Source: Rhizobium redzepovicii
GTDB lineage: Bacteria; Pseudomonadota; Alphaproteobacteria; Rhizobiales; Rhizobiaceae
Length of the DNA stretch: 64,000 nt
Direction: 5' to 3'
Assembly (NCBI RefSeq): GCF_019793435.1
Contig: NZ_JAILYH010000021.1
Span: forward strand, 1 to 64,000
How positions within the stretch are numbered: position 1 is the stretch's first letter; each line of letters begins with the position of its first letter. This document shows, piece after piece, positions 43,222-51,457 of the stretch. Both the position numbers and the translations under genes were made by a program. The notes below the pieces were generated by a model. That model did no database searches and had not been told where the DNA came from. It saw only the letters and a program-made list of their open reading frames with translations.

Positions 43222-44112
43222 ATGACGCGCGCTCAGGCGAACCTCCTGCTATTGTTCGCAGCCGCCATCTGGGGCGGCGGCTTCGTTGCCCAGTCGACGG
43301 CGATGAAGGCGATCGGCCCCTTCTGGTTCATCGCTCTGCGTTTTACCGTCGCCACATTGGCCGTGCTGCCCTTCGTCGTTTTCGAAGCGCGCAAAGCCAA
43401 GGCGAAGACAAGCGCCCGCCATGCGAAACTCTATATCCTCACCGGCCTTGCCCTTTTCAGCGGCGCAGCCACACAGCAGGTCGGGCTGCAGACGACCACG
43501 GTGACGAATTCCAGCTTCATCACCGGTCTCTATGTGGTCTTCGTGCCGCTGATCGCCGTGTTCTTCCTGCGCCGTGCCCCGCATTGGATCATCTGGCCGG
43601 GCGCGCTGATGGCCGTCGCCGGCATCTATCTCCTCTCCGGCGGTCATCTCTCGGCCCTCACCTCAGGCGATCTCCTGACAGTCGCCTGCGCCGTCTTCTG
43701 GGCAATCCAGATCACCCTTGCCGGCACGACCGTTTCTGCGACCGGAAGGCCGCTTGCACTCTCGGCCACGCAATTCGCCGTCACCGCGGTCTGCGCGCTC
43801 GCCATTGCCGCAGCCTTTGAACCGATCACGCTGTCGGCAATATGGGCCGCAGGACCTCAGATTCTCTATGTCGGCATTTTCTCCTCGGGCTTGGCCTTCG
43901 TGCTGCAGGTGATCGCCCAGCGTTACACGACGCCCTCGCAGGCCGCGATCTTCCTCTCCTCCGAAGCGCTTTTCGGCTCGTCGCTTGCGGCCCTTGTGCT
44001 CGGGGAGACGATGCCGGCGACGGGTTATGCAGGTTGCGCGCTCCTGTTTATCGCTATGCTTGTGGTCGAACTCGTGCCCGGATTTGCCCGGCGACGCTTG
44101 CCAGCCGTCTGA
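43222..44112 (+). CDS. EamA/DMT-family permease
   Basis: This 296-residue drug/metabolite transporter has ten membrane spans in two EamA repeats. The first begins NLLLLFAAAIWGGGFVAQ and the second SGDLLTVACAVFWAIQITLAG. These proteins export amino acids, nucleobases or other metabolites; the substrate is unknown. The AGAGGACGAC ahead of MTRAQANLL supports the start. It is divergent from the DUF3052 gene. Confidence 0.9.
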   Translation: MTRAQANLLLLFAAAIWGGGFVAQSTAMKAIGPFWFIALRFTVATLAVLPFVVFEARKAKAKTSARHAKLYILTGLALFSGAATQQVGLQTTTVTNSSFITGLYVVFVPLIAVFFLRRAPHWIIWPGALMAVAGIYLLSGGHLSALTSGDLLTVACAVFWAIQITLAGTTVSATGRPLALSATQFAVTAVCALAIAAAFEPITLSAIWAAGPQILYVGIFSSGLAFVLQVIAQRYTTPSQAAIFLSSEALFGSSLAALVLGETMPATGYAGCALLFIAMLVVELVPGFARRRLPAV

Positions 44113-44599
44113 ACACGCGTCCAAATATGGGCGATTGGCGAATCCGAAAAAAAATTAACGAGAGCGGCAAGACGCGTTCACGTTGCATTTTTGGGAAAAT
44201 CTGCTCGAAACTTATATTGCAGACGATGTAAAACGTTAATCATTCCCTATCGGCGAAGGAAATTTTGCGTTTTTGCGCAAATTGGATATCCGGGCAGGTG
44301 TGCCTCGAACGACACGGAAAAAAACTTTTACTTGCCAAAATTCGTTTAACGCAGCACTCTCAGCGCGTTCGGGCATTTTGCGAGCATGGGAAGTCCTAAA
44401 GTATTTGCGCGCCGGGAACGCCAATTATCCCGGTCAGCCGGTTCCGATTATGGCGGGCGAAAGTCCTGTCTGGAGCAGGCCGAGGTAGAGGGGACCTTTT
44501 TCTCACATTTCAAGAATTGCCTGCCAACGCCTCCCGCAAGGAGGCAATGCTATGATGCTGCCCGTGTGGATGGCGGGCGGAGAGAAAAGGACCTGACGC
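44113..44599. promoter_or_regulatory. 487-bp non-coding region with the cold-shock gene leader
   Basis: No gene is seen. The middle is AT-rich for this genome. Close to the csp start is a perfect hairpin GCCTCC-CGCAA-GGAGGC (44529-44545), whose right arm resembles a ribosome site. The gene itself is served by the GGAGAGAAAAGGA just before its ATG. A long structured leader is usual for cspA-type genes. Confidence 0.5.
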
Positions 44600-44815
44600 A
44601 TGGCAGAGACTGGCACTGTAAAATTCTTCAATACCGACAAAGGCTTCGGCTTCATCAAGCCGGACCGGGGCGGCGCCGATATCTTCGTTCACATTTCTGC
44701 CGTTCAAGCCTCCGGACTGGCCGGCCTGACGGAAAATCAGAAGGTAAGCTTCGACACGGAGCCGGATCGCCGCGGCAAGGGCCCAAAGGCCGTCAATCTG
44801 CAGATTGCGGGCTGA
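44600..44815 (+). CDS. CspA-family cold-shock protein
   Basis: The 71-residue product is a single OB-fold RNA chaperone with RNP1 KGFGFIKP (residues 14-21) and RNP2 DIFVHISAV. Binding to single-stranded RNA keeps mRNA accessible; expression may be cold- or growth-phase-induced. The length and basic C-terminus are typical of rhizobial Csp proteins. It is followed by its own terminator. Confidence 0.95.
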   Translation: MAETGTVKFFNTDKGFGFIKPDRGGADIFVHISAVQASGLAGLTENQKVSFDTEPDRRGKGPKAVNLQIAG

Positions 44816-44849
44816 ACCCTTAACAAGGCTGTCGAATTTCGAGTTGAAG

Positions 44850-44872
44850 CCCGGCAGCAATGCCGGGTTTTG
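44850..44872 (+). terminator. terminator after the cold-shock gene
   Basis: The stem CCCGGCA / TGCCGGG with a GCAA tetraloop is followed by TTTTGT, 34 bp after the csp stop. Confidence 0.9.
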
Positions 44873-44957
44873 TCGTTCAGCCTTCGTTCAGCTACTGATC
44901 TCTACTACCATCATCATCGAGATAGGAACCGGCGTTCGGTTCCCGGGATTGGGATTT

Positions 44958-45425
44958 ATGCTTATGAACAGGCTCGCCAAAACTCTTCTGCTGACGGCAA
45001 CGGCTGCTGCGCTTACCCTTTCTGTTATCGGCGAGGCATCGGCCGGCGACCGCCATTGGCGGCATCATGGCAATAACGACGCGCTCGTCGGAGGCGCAGT
45101 CGGCCTTGCCACCGGCCTGATCGTCGGCTCGGCCATCGCCAACGCCAATAACGGCCCTGTTTACGACGAGCCTCGCTACATCGACCCGCCCTACGAACCC
45201 GGATATTACGAGCCGGCTCCGGTCTATCGCGCCCCGCGCCGCGTTTATGTCGAGCAGCCGCAATATGTCGAACAGCCGCGCTATTATGCGCCGGTCCGCA
45301 CGGCAGTGGAGCCCTGGTCGCCGCAATGGGAGCGTTACTGCTCTTATCGCTACCGCTCCTTCGATCCGCGTAGCGGCACCTATATCGGCAATGACGGCCG
45401 CAGCCATTTCTGCACCGCCGGCTGA
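44958..45425 (+). CDS. BA14K-family exported protein
   Basis: The product is about 155 residues. A signal peptide (MNRLAKTLLLTATAAALTLSVIGEASA) precedes a glycine/alanine-rich helix (GGAVGLATGLIVGSAIANA), a proline/tyrosine-rich low-complexity region (repeated EQPQYVEQPRY), and the C-terminal BA14K signature CSYRYRSFDPRSGTYIG...GRSHFC. The cysteine pair probably forms a disulphide. The family is found in Rhizobiales envelopes; the Brucella member is immunoreactive and reported to be lectin-like. ATG 44964 is an alternative start. Confidence 0.85.
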   Translation: MLMNRLAKTLLLTATAAALTLSVIGEASAGDRHWRHHGNNDALVGGAVGLATGLIVGSAIANANNGPVYDEPRYIDPPYEPGYYEPAPVYRAPRRVYVEQPQYVEQPRYYAPVRTAVEPWSPQWERYCSYRYRSFDPRSGTYIGNDGRSHFCTAG

Positions 45426-45447
45426 TCTCTCTTCATCGCTGATGCCG

Positions 45448-45478
45448 AGCGCCGCTTTTTAGCGGCGCTTTCTTTTTG
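45448..45478 (+). terminator. terminator after the BA14K gene
   Basis: The stem AGCGCCGC / GCGGCGCT is followed by TTCTTTTT. It lies between convergent genes and may also serve the SDR gene, although the T-run is on the plus strand. Confidence 0.85.
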
Positions 45479-45499
45479 CCCATCTGTCAGCCGAGTTTC

Positions 45500-46345
45500 T
45501 CAAAGGGTCTCGGCATCGGGCTCAAAATCGGTCGAGACGCTGACGGCGCGCCATTCCCGATCAGCCTCAATACGCGCGGCATCGGCTTTTTCGACATTGC
45601 TGACCGCATCGCTGCCGAGCAGCAGCCGGAACGGGGGCTGGTCGAGACCGGCGATATGGATAATGACCGCAGCCGCCTTGGCGGGATCGCCGGGCTGGCG
45701 GCCATTATACTCACGCTGGAAGCGCACGGTAGCGCCGACCGTCTCCTCATAGTCCTGCCGCCCTTCGGCAAGCATCGTCGAGGCGCCGGCGAAATCGGTT
45801 CTGAAGCCGCCGGGCTCGATCACTGTCACCTTGATGCCGAATGGCGCAACCTCTTTCGACAGCACCTCAGAAAAGCCCTCGACAGCAAATTTCGCCGCCG
45901 AATAGGCGCCGCGCCCGGCAGGGCCGATACGGCCGCCGACCGATGAGAACTGGATGATGTGCCCCGCCCCCTGCCCGCGCATTAAGGCGATGACCGCCTT
46001 GGTCATGATGATCGTGCCGAACAGGTTGGCCTCGACCTGTGCCCGGAAATCGGCGAGACTGGTATCTTCGATCGAGGAAACATTGCCGTAGCCGGCATTG
46101 TTGACGAGCACATCGATACGCCCGAACCTCTTCACGCCAGCCTCGACCGCCACTGCTGCCGCCGTCTCGTCGGTCACATCGAGCGCTATCGTCAACACCT
46201 GGCCGCCATACCGCTCGGAGAGATCGGCAAGGCGGGCGGGATCGCGCGCCGTCGCCACCAGATTGTCGCCGGAGGCCAAAACCGCCTCCGCCAGCGCCCG
46301 GCCGAGACCGCGCGAACTTCCTGTGATCAACCAGACCCTGGACAT
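45500..46345 (-). CDS. short-chain dehydrogenase/reductase
   Basis: This is a 281-residue classical SDR: the cofactor motif ITGSSRGLGRALAEAV, the acidic patch LDVTDE, NNAGYGN, the catalytic Ser in IQFSSVGG, and the Tyr/Lys pair in YSAAKFAVEG. The natural substrate is unknown. The start MSRVWLITGSSRG follows AAGGG. A divergent HxlR-type regulator suggests inducible expression by a quinone or aldehyde stress signal, since HxlR repressors often control such oxidoreductases. Confidence 0.92.
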   Translation of the reverse strand: MSRVWLITGSSRGLGRALAEAVLASGDNLVATARDPARLADLSERYGGQVLTIALDVTDETAAAVAVEAGVKRFGRIDVLVNNAGYGNVSSIEDTSLADFRAQVEANLFGTIIMTKAVIALMRGQGAGHIIQFSSVGGRIGPAGRGAYSAAKFAVEGFSEVLSKEVAPFGIKVTVIEPGGFRTDFAGASTMLAEGRQDYEETVGATVRFQREYNGRQPGDPAKAAAVIIHIAGLDQPPFRLLLGSDAVSNVEKADAARIEADREWRAVSVSTDFEPDAETL

Positions 46346-46447
46346 CGGAAACCTTTCCCTTCTTTGGTTCCCGGCTGATGTATGGTCTGTTGTATCCAAT
46401 CGAAAGAAGGTACCCAGACGATCTATACACACCTTGAGGTAACTGAC
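46346..46447. promoter_or_regulatory. divergent SDR/hxlR promoter region with inverted repeats
   Basis: GTAT-G-GTCTG (46380-46389) and CAGAC...ATAC (46415-46428) are inverted, and inside lies a GTATCC...GGTACC pair (46392-46414). One of these is a reasonable HxlR operator. Position is the only support. Confidence 0.35.
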
Positions 46448-46840
46448 ATGACCAGTGACATGTTCGACTTCTGCTGCTCCATGACGGACGAACAGGATGC
46501 GCGCGCTCGCGAACTGATCGAGCGGGCGGCGGCGAAATGGCCGCTGCGCATCCTGCACGTGCTCGCCGATGCCGGTGCACCCTTGCGCTTCTCGCGCCTC
46601 ATGGAAAGGGTCGAGGGCATCAGCCAGAAAGTGCTGACGCAGACGCTACGCACCCTCGAAAGAGACGGTCTCATCATCCGCACCCTCTATCCGCAAGTGC
46701 CGCCGCGCGTCGAATATGAGTTGACGCCGCTCGGACGCGACCTCCTCATGCAGGTTGCCGCCCTCTGGCGTTGGATCGTCGAACGTTTGGGCGATTTCGA
46801 TGCGCGCAAGGCCGTGAAGCTGACCGTGACAGGCGTTTAG
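46448..46840 (+). CDS. HxlR-family transcriptional regulator
   Basis: This is a 130-residue winged-helix protein: LIERAAAKWPLRILHVLADAG, LRFSRLMERVEGISQKVLTQTLRTLERDGLI (recognition helix), and the wing YPQVPPRVEYELTPLGRDL. Cysteines at the N-terminus (DFCCSM) could be redox sensors, as in YodB/HypR-type members. GAGGT precedes the ATG. It probably represses the divergent SDR gene. Confidence 0.92.
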   Translation: MTSDMFDFCCSMTDEQDARARELIERAAAKWPLRILHVLADAGAPLRFSRLMERVEGISQKVLTQTLRTLERDGLIIRTLYPQVPPRVEYELTPLGRDLLMQVAALWRWIVERLGDFDARKAVKLTVTGV

Positions 46841-48213
46841 GCCGGGATGCGGATCGTTGCCCTCAGTCCGCCGAGCGGGCTGTCGCCAAGGGTGACGTTG
46901 CCGCCGTGACTGCGGGCGATGTCGCGGGCGATCGCAAGGCCGAGGCCGGTGCCCGAGGCATCGAGATTACGCGCCGCGTCCAGCCGGAAGAACGGCTTGA
47001 ACACGTCCTCGCGATTCTTTTCCGGAATGCCCGGCCCGTCGTCGTCGAAGATGACGGTCAACCATTTGGCACTGTGCTTGGCCTCAATGTCGAGCCTGCC
47101 CGCATAACGCCGCGCATTCGATGCAAGGTTGGTGACGAGACGCATGAAGGCGTTCGGCCTGACCGATATGTCGTCATCGCCTTCGATCGTATAGCTGAAT
47201 GTCTTGCCGTGCAGGGCGAAATCGGATTCCAGCTTTGCGAAGACCTCGCTGAGTCTTAACTCGCCGACATCTTCTTCGACCTCGCCGCGTGCGAAAGCCG
47301 TATAGGCCTCCAGCATGGCCTGCATATCGTCGACGTCGTCGTTCAGCCCATGCAGATCGGGATTGTCGCCGGCGAGCGCCAGTTGCAGTTTGAAGCGGGT
47401 CAGGATGGTGCGCAGATCATGGCTGACGCCCGACAGCATCGCAGTGCGCTGCTCGATCTGCCGCTCGATTCGCTCGCGCATCAGGATAAAGGCAAGGCCG
47501 GCGCGCCGGACCTCGTCGGCCCCGCGCGGATAGAAATTGTCGGGTTTCTGCCCCTTGCCGAAGCTTTCGGCCGCGCGCGCCAAGGTCAGGATCGGACGGA
47601 TTTGTCCGCGCAGGAAGAGGATCGAGATGCCGATCAACACCAGCGAGGTGCCGACCATCCAGACGATGAAGATATGGGTGTTCGAGGCATAGGTCTGGCT
47701 GCGCTTGGTCAGCACCCTGAGGATCTTGTTGTCAAGCTTGATGCGGATCTCGACGAGGTTCGAGTTGCCGACCGTGTCGATCCAGAAAGGCCGGTGGATC
47801 TCGTCGGTGATCTCGTCGCTGAGGATGCCATCGAGGATCGAGAAGAAGGGCTTGACGCGCGGCGGCGGCAGATCGCCGTCCGGCTCGATCGAGATCTGCA
47901 GGCTGAGCTGATCGCGGGCGATGCGGACGATCTCGCTATAGTCCGAATTCTGCGGGTAGGTCTCGATGATCTCTATGATCGCGGCAATGTCGCGGGTGAC
48001 GGCAAGCGACAGCCGCTCCGTCACCATCTGCCAGTGGCGCTCCATGAAGACGGCCGCGACAACGGATTGCAGTAGCACCATCGGAATGATGATAATCAGC
48101 AGCGAGCGCGCGTAAAGCCCGGTCGGCAGCCGCCGGCGCAGCCAGCGGACAACCGAGCGCCAGCCTGGCGCAGAATTGCGGTCTTCCCGCCGCAAGCTGT
48201 CGATCGTCACCAT
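46837..48213 (-). CDS. EnvZ-type sensor histidine kinase
   Basis: The 458-residue membrane kinase has spans at about 38-57 and 180-202 flanking a periplasmic domain of about 120 residues, then a HAMP-like linker, a HisKA domain with SGVSHDLRTILTRFKLQLAL (His265), and a HATPase domain (LASNARRY, DDDGPGIPEKNR, GTGLGLAIARDI). It pairs with the OmpR-family regulator encoded 132 bp upstream on the same strand. The signal is unknown. Its end overlaps the convergent hxlR gene by four bases. Confidence 0.92.
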   Translation of the reverse strand: MVTIDSLRREDRNSAPGWRSVVRWLRRRLPTGLYARSLLIIIIPMVLLQSVVAAVFMERHWQMVTERLSLAVTRDIAAIIEIIETYPQNSDYSEIVRIARDQLSLQISIEPDGDLPPPRVKPFFSILDGILSDEITDEIHRPFWIDTVGNSNLVEIRIKLDNKILRVLTKRSQTYASNTHIFIVWMVGTSLVLIGISILFLRGQIRPILTLARAAESFGKGQKPDNFYPRGADEVRRAGLAFILMRERIERQIEQRTAMLSGVSHDLRTILTRFKLQLALAGDNPDLHGLNDDVDDMQAMLEAYTAFARGEVEEDVGELRLSEVFAKLESDFALHGKTFSYTIEGDDDISVRPNAFMRLVTNLASNARRYAGRLDIEAKHSAKWLTVIFDDDGPGIPEKNREDVFKPFFRLDAARNLDASGTGLGLAIARDIARSHGGNVTLGDSPLGGLRATIRIPA

Positions 48214-48239
48214 CAGCGCCGGTCCTGGCCTCTATCCTT

Positions 48240-48343
48240 AGACCTAAAGCGCGTCGCGACTTTCAGATTCGCTCCTTGCGCTTTAGGTCTTTGTTTTCAG
48301 CATGTCGTTGCCGCAAAACCGCTGCACAGTTTTGCGCGACATG
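48240..48343. repeat. two intergenic palindromes between response regulator and kinase genes
   Basis: AGACCTAAAGCGC (48240-48252) and GCGCTTTAGGTCT (48278-48290) are perfect 13-bp inverted arms. CATGTCG...CGCAAAAC / TTTTGCG...CGACATG (48301-48343) is a second hairpin. The latter is closely related to the palindrome at 54314-54353, so it belongs to a dispersed repeat family. It may also form an intercistronic attenuator. Confidence 0.75.
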
Positions 48344-48345
48344 CA

Positions 48346-49047
48346 TTAGTCGATGCTCAGCCTGTATCCGATGCCGCGCACGGTCTGCAGCCAGACGGGA
48401 TTGGCCGGATCATCCTCGATCTTACGCCGCAGCCGGTTGATCTGCACGTCGATCGTCCGTTCGCCCACCTCGGTGTCGTTGCCGATCAGCTCATGGCGGG
48501 GGATCGTATCGCCGGCACGCCGCGCAAAGAGCAGCATGATCTCCTGCTCGCGGTCGGTCAGCCGGATCACCTCGCTGGCCTTCTTCAGCTCCTTGCGGGT
48601 CAGCGAGAATGTGTAGGGGCCGAACATCACTTGTTCGATCTTCGGTCCCTCCCCGCCGGCATTGCGACGCAGGATATTGTTGATGCGCAGCACCAGTTCC
48701 CGCGGATCGAAGGGCTTGGAAAGATAGTCGTCGGCGCCTGCCTCGAGGCCTTCGATGCGGTTGCCGGACTCTGCCAACGCCGTCAGCATGATGATCGGCA
48801 CATTCTTGATGGCGCGAAGCCCGCGGGTGACGTCGATGCCGGATTCGCCCGGCATCATCACATCCATGATGATCAGGTCGAAATCGAGACCCGCGAGCTT
48901 GCGCTGCGCCTCGGCGCCGTCGGCGGCGACGGTCACGCGAAAGCCGTTCTCGGCGAGATAGCGATTGAGCAGCGCGCGGATGCGCGAGTCGTCGTCGACC
49001 ACCAGCAGATGCGCCGCATCGTCGGAAATACCTGTCTTGACCGCCAT
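48346..49047 (-). CDS. OmpR-family response regulator
   Basis: The 233-residue product has a receiver with acidic pocket LLVVDDD, phospho-acceptor Asp62 (LIIMDVMMPG) and Lys111 in YLSKPFDPREL, and a C-terminal winged helix (LTDREQEIMLLFARRAGD, EVGERTIDVQINRLRRKIE, VRGIGYRLS). It is the partner of the downstream EnvZ-type kinase. With the upstream MarR gene the arrangement recalls the petP-petR locus of Rhodobacter, but that equivalence is only inferred. The targets are unknown. Confidence 0.92.
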   Translation of the reverse strand: MAVKTGISDDAAHLLVVDDDSRIRALLNRYLAENGFRVTVAADGAEAQRKLAGLDFDLIIMDVMMPGESGIDVTRGLRAIKNVPIIMLTALAESGNRIEGLEAGADDYLSKPFDPRELVLRINNILRRNAGGEGPKIEQVMFGPYTFSLTRKELKKASEVIRLTDREQEIMLLFARRAGDTIPRHELIGNDTEVGERTIDVQINRLRRKIEDDPANPVWLQTVRGIGYRLSID

Positions 49048-49539
49048 TCAATCCGCCTTCTGTCTGTCCCGCATGCCTCTAAGGAAAGCTTTTACGCCCT
49101 CCCGCACCTCCGCAGAAGCCCCTTCGAATGCCCGCTCAATGCGGCGCGATTGCGGCTCGGCAAGAGCAAGCGCCAGCTCTCGTCCCGATTTCGTTGGATA
49201 AAGCTTGCGCTGCCGCCGGTCCTCCGGCCCCGCCACCTGGCGAATATAGCCTGAATCGATCAGCTGTTTCAGCACCCTTGCAAGGCTCTGCTTGGTGATC
49301 TTCAGCGTATCGAGAAGATCGGCCACCGTCATGCCGGGGTTACGGTTGACGAAATGCACGACGCGGTGATGCGCCCGCCCGAAGCCGCTTGTTTCGAGGA
49401 TGGCGTCAGGATCGGAAACGAAGTCGCGATAGGCGAAGAAGAACAGCTCGATGATCTCGAAATCGATGATGTCGGTATCTTCCATCGGCGTGGCCAGCGG
49501 CTCTGACTTGCCTACTTTCGGGCCGGTCTGTCGTGACAC
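49048..49539 (-). CDS. MarR-family transcriptional regulator
   Basis: The product is about 163 residues. A helical dimerisation part (IIELFFFAYRDFVSDPDAIL) precedes the winged helix (PGMTVADLLDTLKITKQSLARVLKQLIDSGYI, wing GPEDRRQRKLYPT). A GTG start with AAAGGA upstream is preferred. An ATG eight bases earlier is out of frame, and an in-frame ATG further upstream lacks a ribosome site; MEDTDIID (49485) is another possibility. It ends one base before the OmpR-family gene starts, so they are co-transcribed. Confidence 0.85.
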   Translation of the reverse strand: MSRQTGPKVGKSEPLATPMEDTDIIDFEIIELFFFAYRDFVSDPDAILETSGFGRAHHRVVHFVNRNPGMTVADLLDTLKITKQSLARVLKQLIDSGYIRQVAGPEDRRQRKLYPTKSGRELALALAEPQSRRIERAFEGASAEVREGVKAFLRGMRDRQKAD

Positions 49540-50092
49540 GCGGCATTTCCTTTCTCTTCCCGCCCCCGCGGGAAATTTCGCCAAAATATGCCAGCTTTAT
49601 TGACATAAATTGCGTCACTGTGAGTTTTCCGACCTCTACGGGAGACTCGCACGGACTTTTTTCCTCAGCATTTCCATGAAAACCAAGACCCGCCCGGCAC
49701 TCCGACGCAATACGCGATTTCCCCTTGCGTCTGTGGATAAAACGTAATGGGGACAACAATCAACAGGCTTGGCGCTTGAAGCGCCGGCTTTAAGGGCGAG
49801 CGCGCTGGCCGGATGTTCAAGCTCACCTATATAACCAAACGGTTTCGCCAAGCGCTGCGGCATCGAGGTCATCGAGCGCGCAACCCCGCGGAAGAATTCC
49901 CCGGCTTCAGCGAATGCTTCCTCACCGGCTCGGCTGCTGAGGTGACGACGATTTCCGAAAGGCCGATGAACGGCTACCAGCCGCAGTCGCGGCCGGGCAA
50001 AATGCGTCATGCGGTCGACACAGTGATTCAAAGCGTTACGGCGCCGCACGGCTGAAAAGACGCGCGGCGCTAGGCTGAACGCCCGCGGGCAT
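49540..50092. other. about 550 bp without a convincing gene
   Basis: The promoter of the MarR-OmpR operon must lie in the first part, which is AT-rich around 49580-49615. Overlapping frames on both strands between 49636 and 50055 have arginine- and proline-rich products typical of chance open frames in GC-rich DNA, with no ribosome site. Confidence 0.45.
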
Positions 50093-50362
50093 TTACCGAT
50101 GTGCCCGTGCCATGACCAGACCGGCGAGCGTCGAGAGAATGCCGCCGCCGATCAGGCCGCCGATGCCGGCAGCGATCAGGCCGGTCATAGCCGCTTCCCC
50201 ACCGACCATGCCGAGCAGCATGCCGCCGGCGACACCGCCGATCGCGCCTGCGATCGTTCGAGCGACGACATTGATCGCATGCTGCTTCAAGGCGGCGCTC
50301 GCGGCATTGCCGCCAATGGCACCGGCAATCAATTGTATGACGAGCGGAAGTAGCGCTTCCAT
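50093..50362 (-). CDS. small glycine/alanine-rich membrane protein
   Basis: The 89-residue, strongly hydrophobic product has three glycine-zipper-like segments (LIAGAIGGNAASAAL, TIAGAIGGVAGGMLLGMVGG, GLIAAGIGGLIGGGILSTLAG). Such repeats pack membrane helices tightly and occur in small inner-membrane proteins. AGGAGG lies nine bases upstream of the ATG, so expression is likely. No family is recognised. Confidence 0.75.
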   Translation of the reverse strand: MEALLPLVIQLIAGAIGGNAASAALKQHAINVVARTIAGAIGGVAGGMLLGMVGGEAAMTGLIAAGIGGLIGGGILSTLAGLVMARAHR

Positions 50363-50506
50363 GACTTTCCTCCTCTGGCGATCTCCCCGATCGCCGCTTT
50401 ATATGCCGAACCTTCAGCATATTAGCATTTTATCATATTACGAAGGAAAGCGTTAAGAAAAAATCAACCCATGCGGGAGGCAAGGGAAGAAGTTGACAGA
50501 CGTGAA

Positions 50507-50536
50507 ACGAGGCGGCCGGTTCGACCGCCTCGTTGT
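50507..50536 (-). terminator. terminator of the SH3/DUF1236 gene
   Basis: The arms ACGAGGCGG / CCGCCTCGT enclose a nine-base loop. The minus strand continues TTTCACG, a short T-run; the plus strand continues TGTATTTTT. Confidence 0.6.
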
Positions 50537-50552
50537 ATTTTTCCCGGTTCGA

Positions 50553-51170
50553 TTATTGATAAACGTAGACGATCCGGCGTGTACCGGGATCAACCAGAAC
50601 CGGTCGGTCGTTGATCCTGGTATAGCGGTACTCGTAATCCGGGATCGACTGGAAGGTAACATCGGCGGGCACCTCTGCACCGACGACGACATCGCCGCCG
50701 AGCTGCACCGTCTGGCCGGGATTGGTGTCGATATAGGTGCGGACCGTCTCCGGCGGCGTGATGGTCTCGACAGCCCCGACCGGGCCGAGCAACTCGTCGC
50801 CCGGGGCCGGCTGCGGGTCAACGGGAACGACGCTGGCGGTCGACTCGTAGGTTACGACAGGAACGCCGATCTCGTCGCGGTGCTGTTCGACGATGACCTG
50901 GCTGCCGCCGCGGTCGACCTGCAGATAGTCGGCGTAGACCCAGCCGCGCATCCCGTTGACGTCGACGCGGCACCAGCGGCTGCCTTCGATGCAGCCGTCG
51001 AGCACCGCGGTCGAGCCGCGGGTGGCAAGACCGACCGCCGGATATTGCGGGCCGGGGCCGGCACGGACATTGAGATCGTTGACGGTCGTCGCCATCATCT
51101 CCGCCTGCGCCAGACCGCCGCTCGCCAGGAGCACGGCTCCGGCCAATAGAATGTTTCTCTTCAAGGTCAT
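50553..51170 (-). CDS. exported SH3-like / DUF1236 protein
   Basis: The 205-residue product has a signal peptide (MTLKRNILLAGAVLLASGGLAQA). A bacterial SH3 domain (NDLNVRAGPGPQYPAVG ... CRVDVNGMRGWVYADYLQ) is followed by a C-terminal DUF1236-like tail (YEYRYTRINDRPVLVDPGTRRIVYVYQ). SH3b domains often bind peptidoglycan, so a periplasmic wall-associated role is plausible. AAGGAGACGCTCAG precedes the chosen ATG. Confidence 0.88.
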   Translation of the reverse strand: MTLKRNILLAGAVLLASGGLAQAEMMATTVNDLNVRAGPGPQYPAVGLATRGSTAVLDGCIEGSRWCRVDVNGMRGWVYADYLQVDRGGSQVIVEQHRDEIGVPVVTYESTASVVPVDPQPAPGDELLGPVGAVETITPPETVRTYIDTNPGQTVQLGGDVVVGAEVPADVTFQSIPDYEYRYTRINDRPVLVDPGTRRIVYVYQ

Positions 51171-51457
51171 CTGAGCGTCTCCTTGGTTTCGATGGGCTGA
51201 CAACGCGCGGCGTTCCACGATGTTCCCATCGACTGCCTAGCATCAAAGACCGCTTGCAGAATGCACTTCATAAGCAATTGAAAAAATTCAATAAAACAAG
51301 GTTTTTCGGCATCTGACGACACCATCGGAAGGCATAAATTCTTGTTGCAGCCCGTCTTCTTGCCGTGAGGCAAGGCAGCAAACACGGAAAATTCCGGCTG
51401 TCCTTGACGCGGTTTCGGACTATACCCTGAGCATCCCAGACACCAAGCGAGGCACTT

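Noticed and set aside
51404..51426. TTGACG...TATACC as a promoter of the MBL hydrolase gene
   Set aside because: The spacing is only 11 bp, too short for a sigma-70 promoter.
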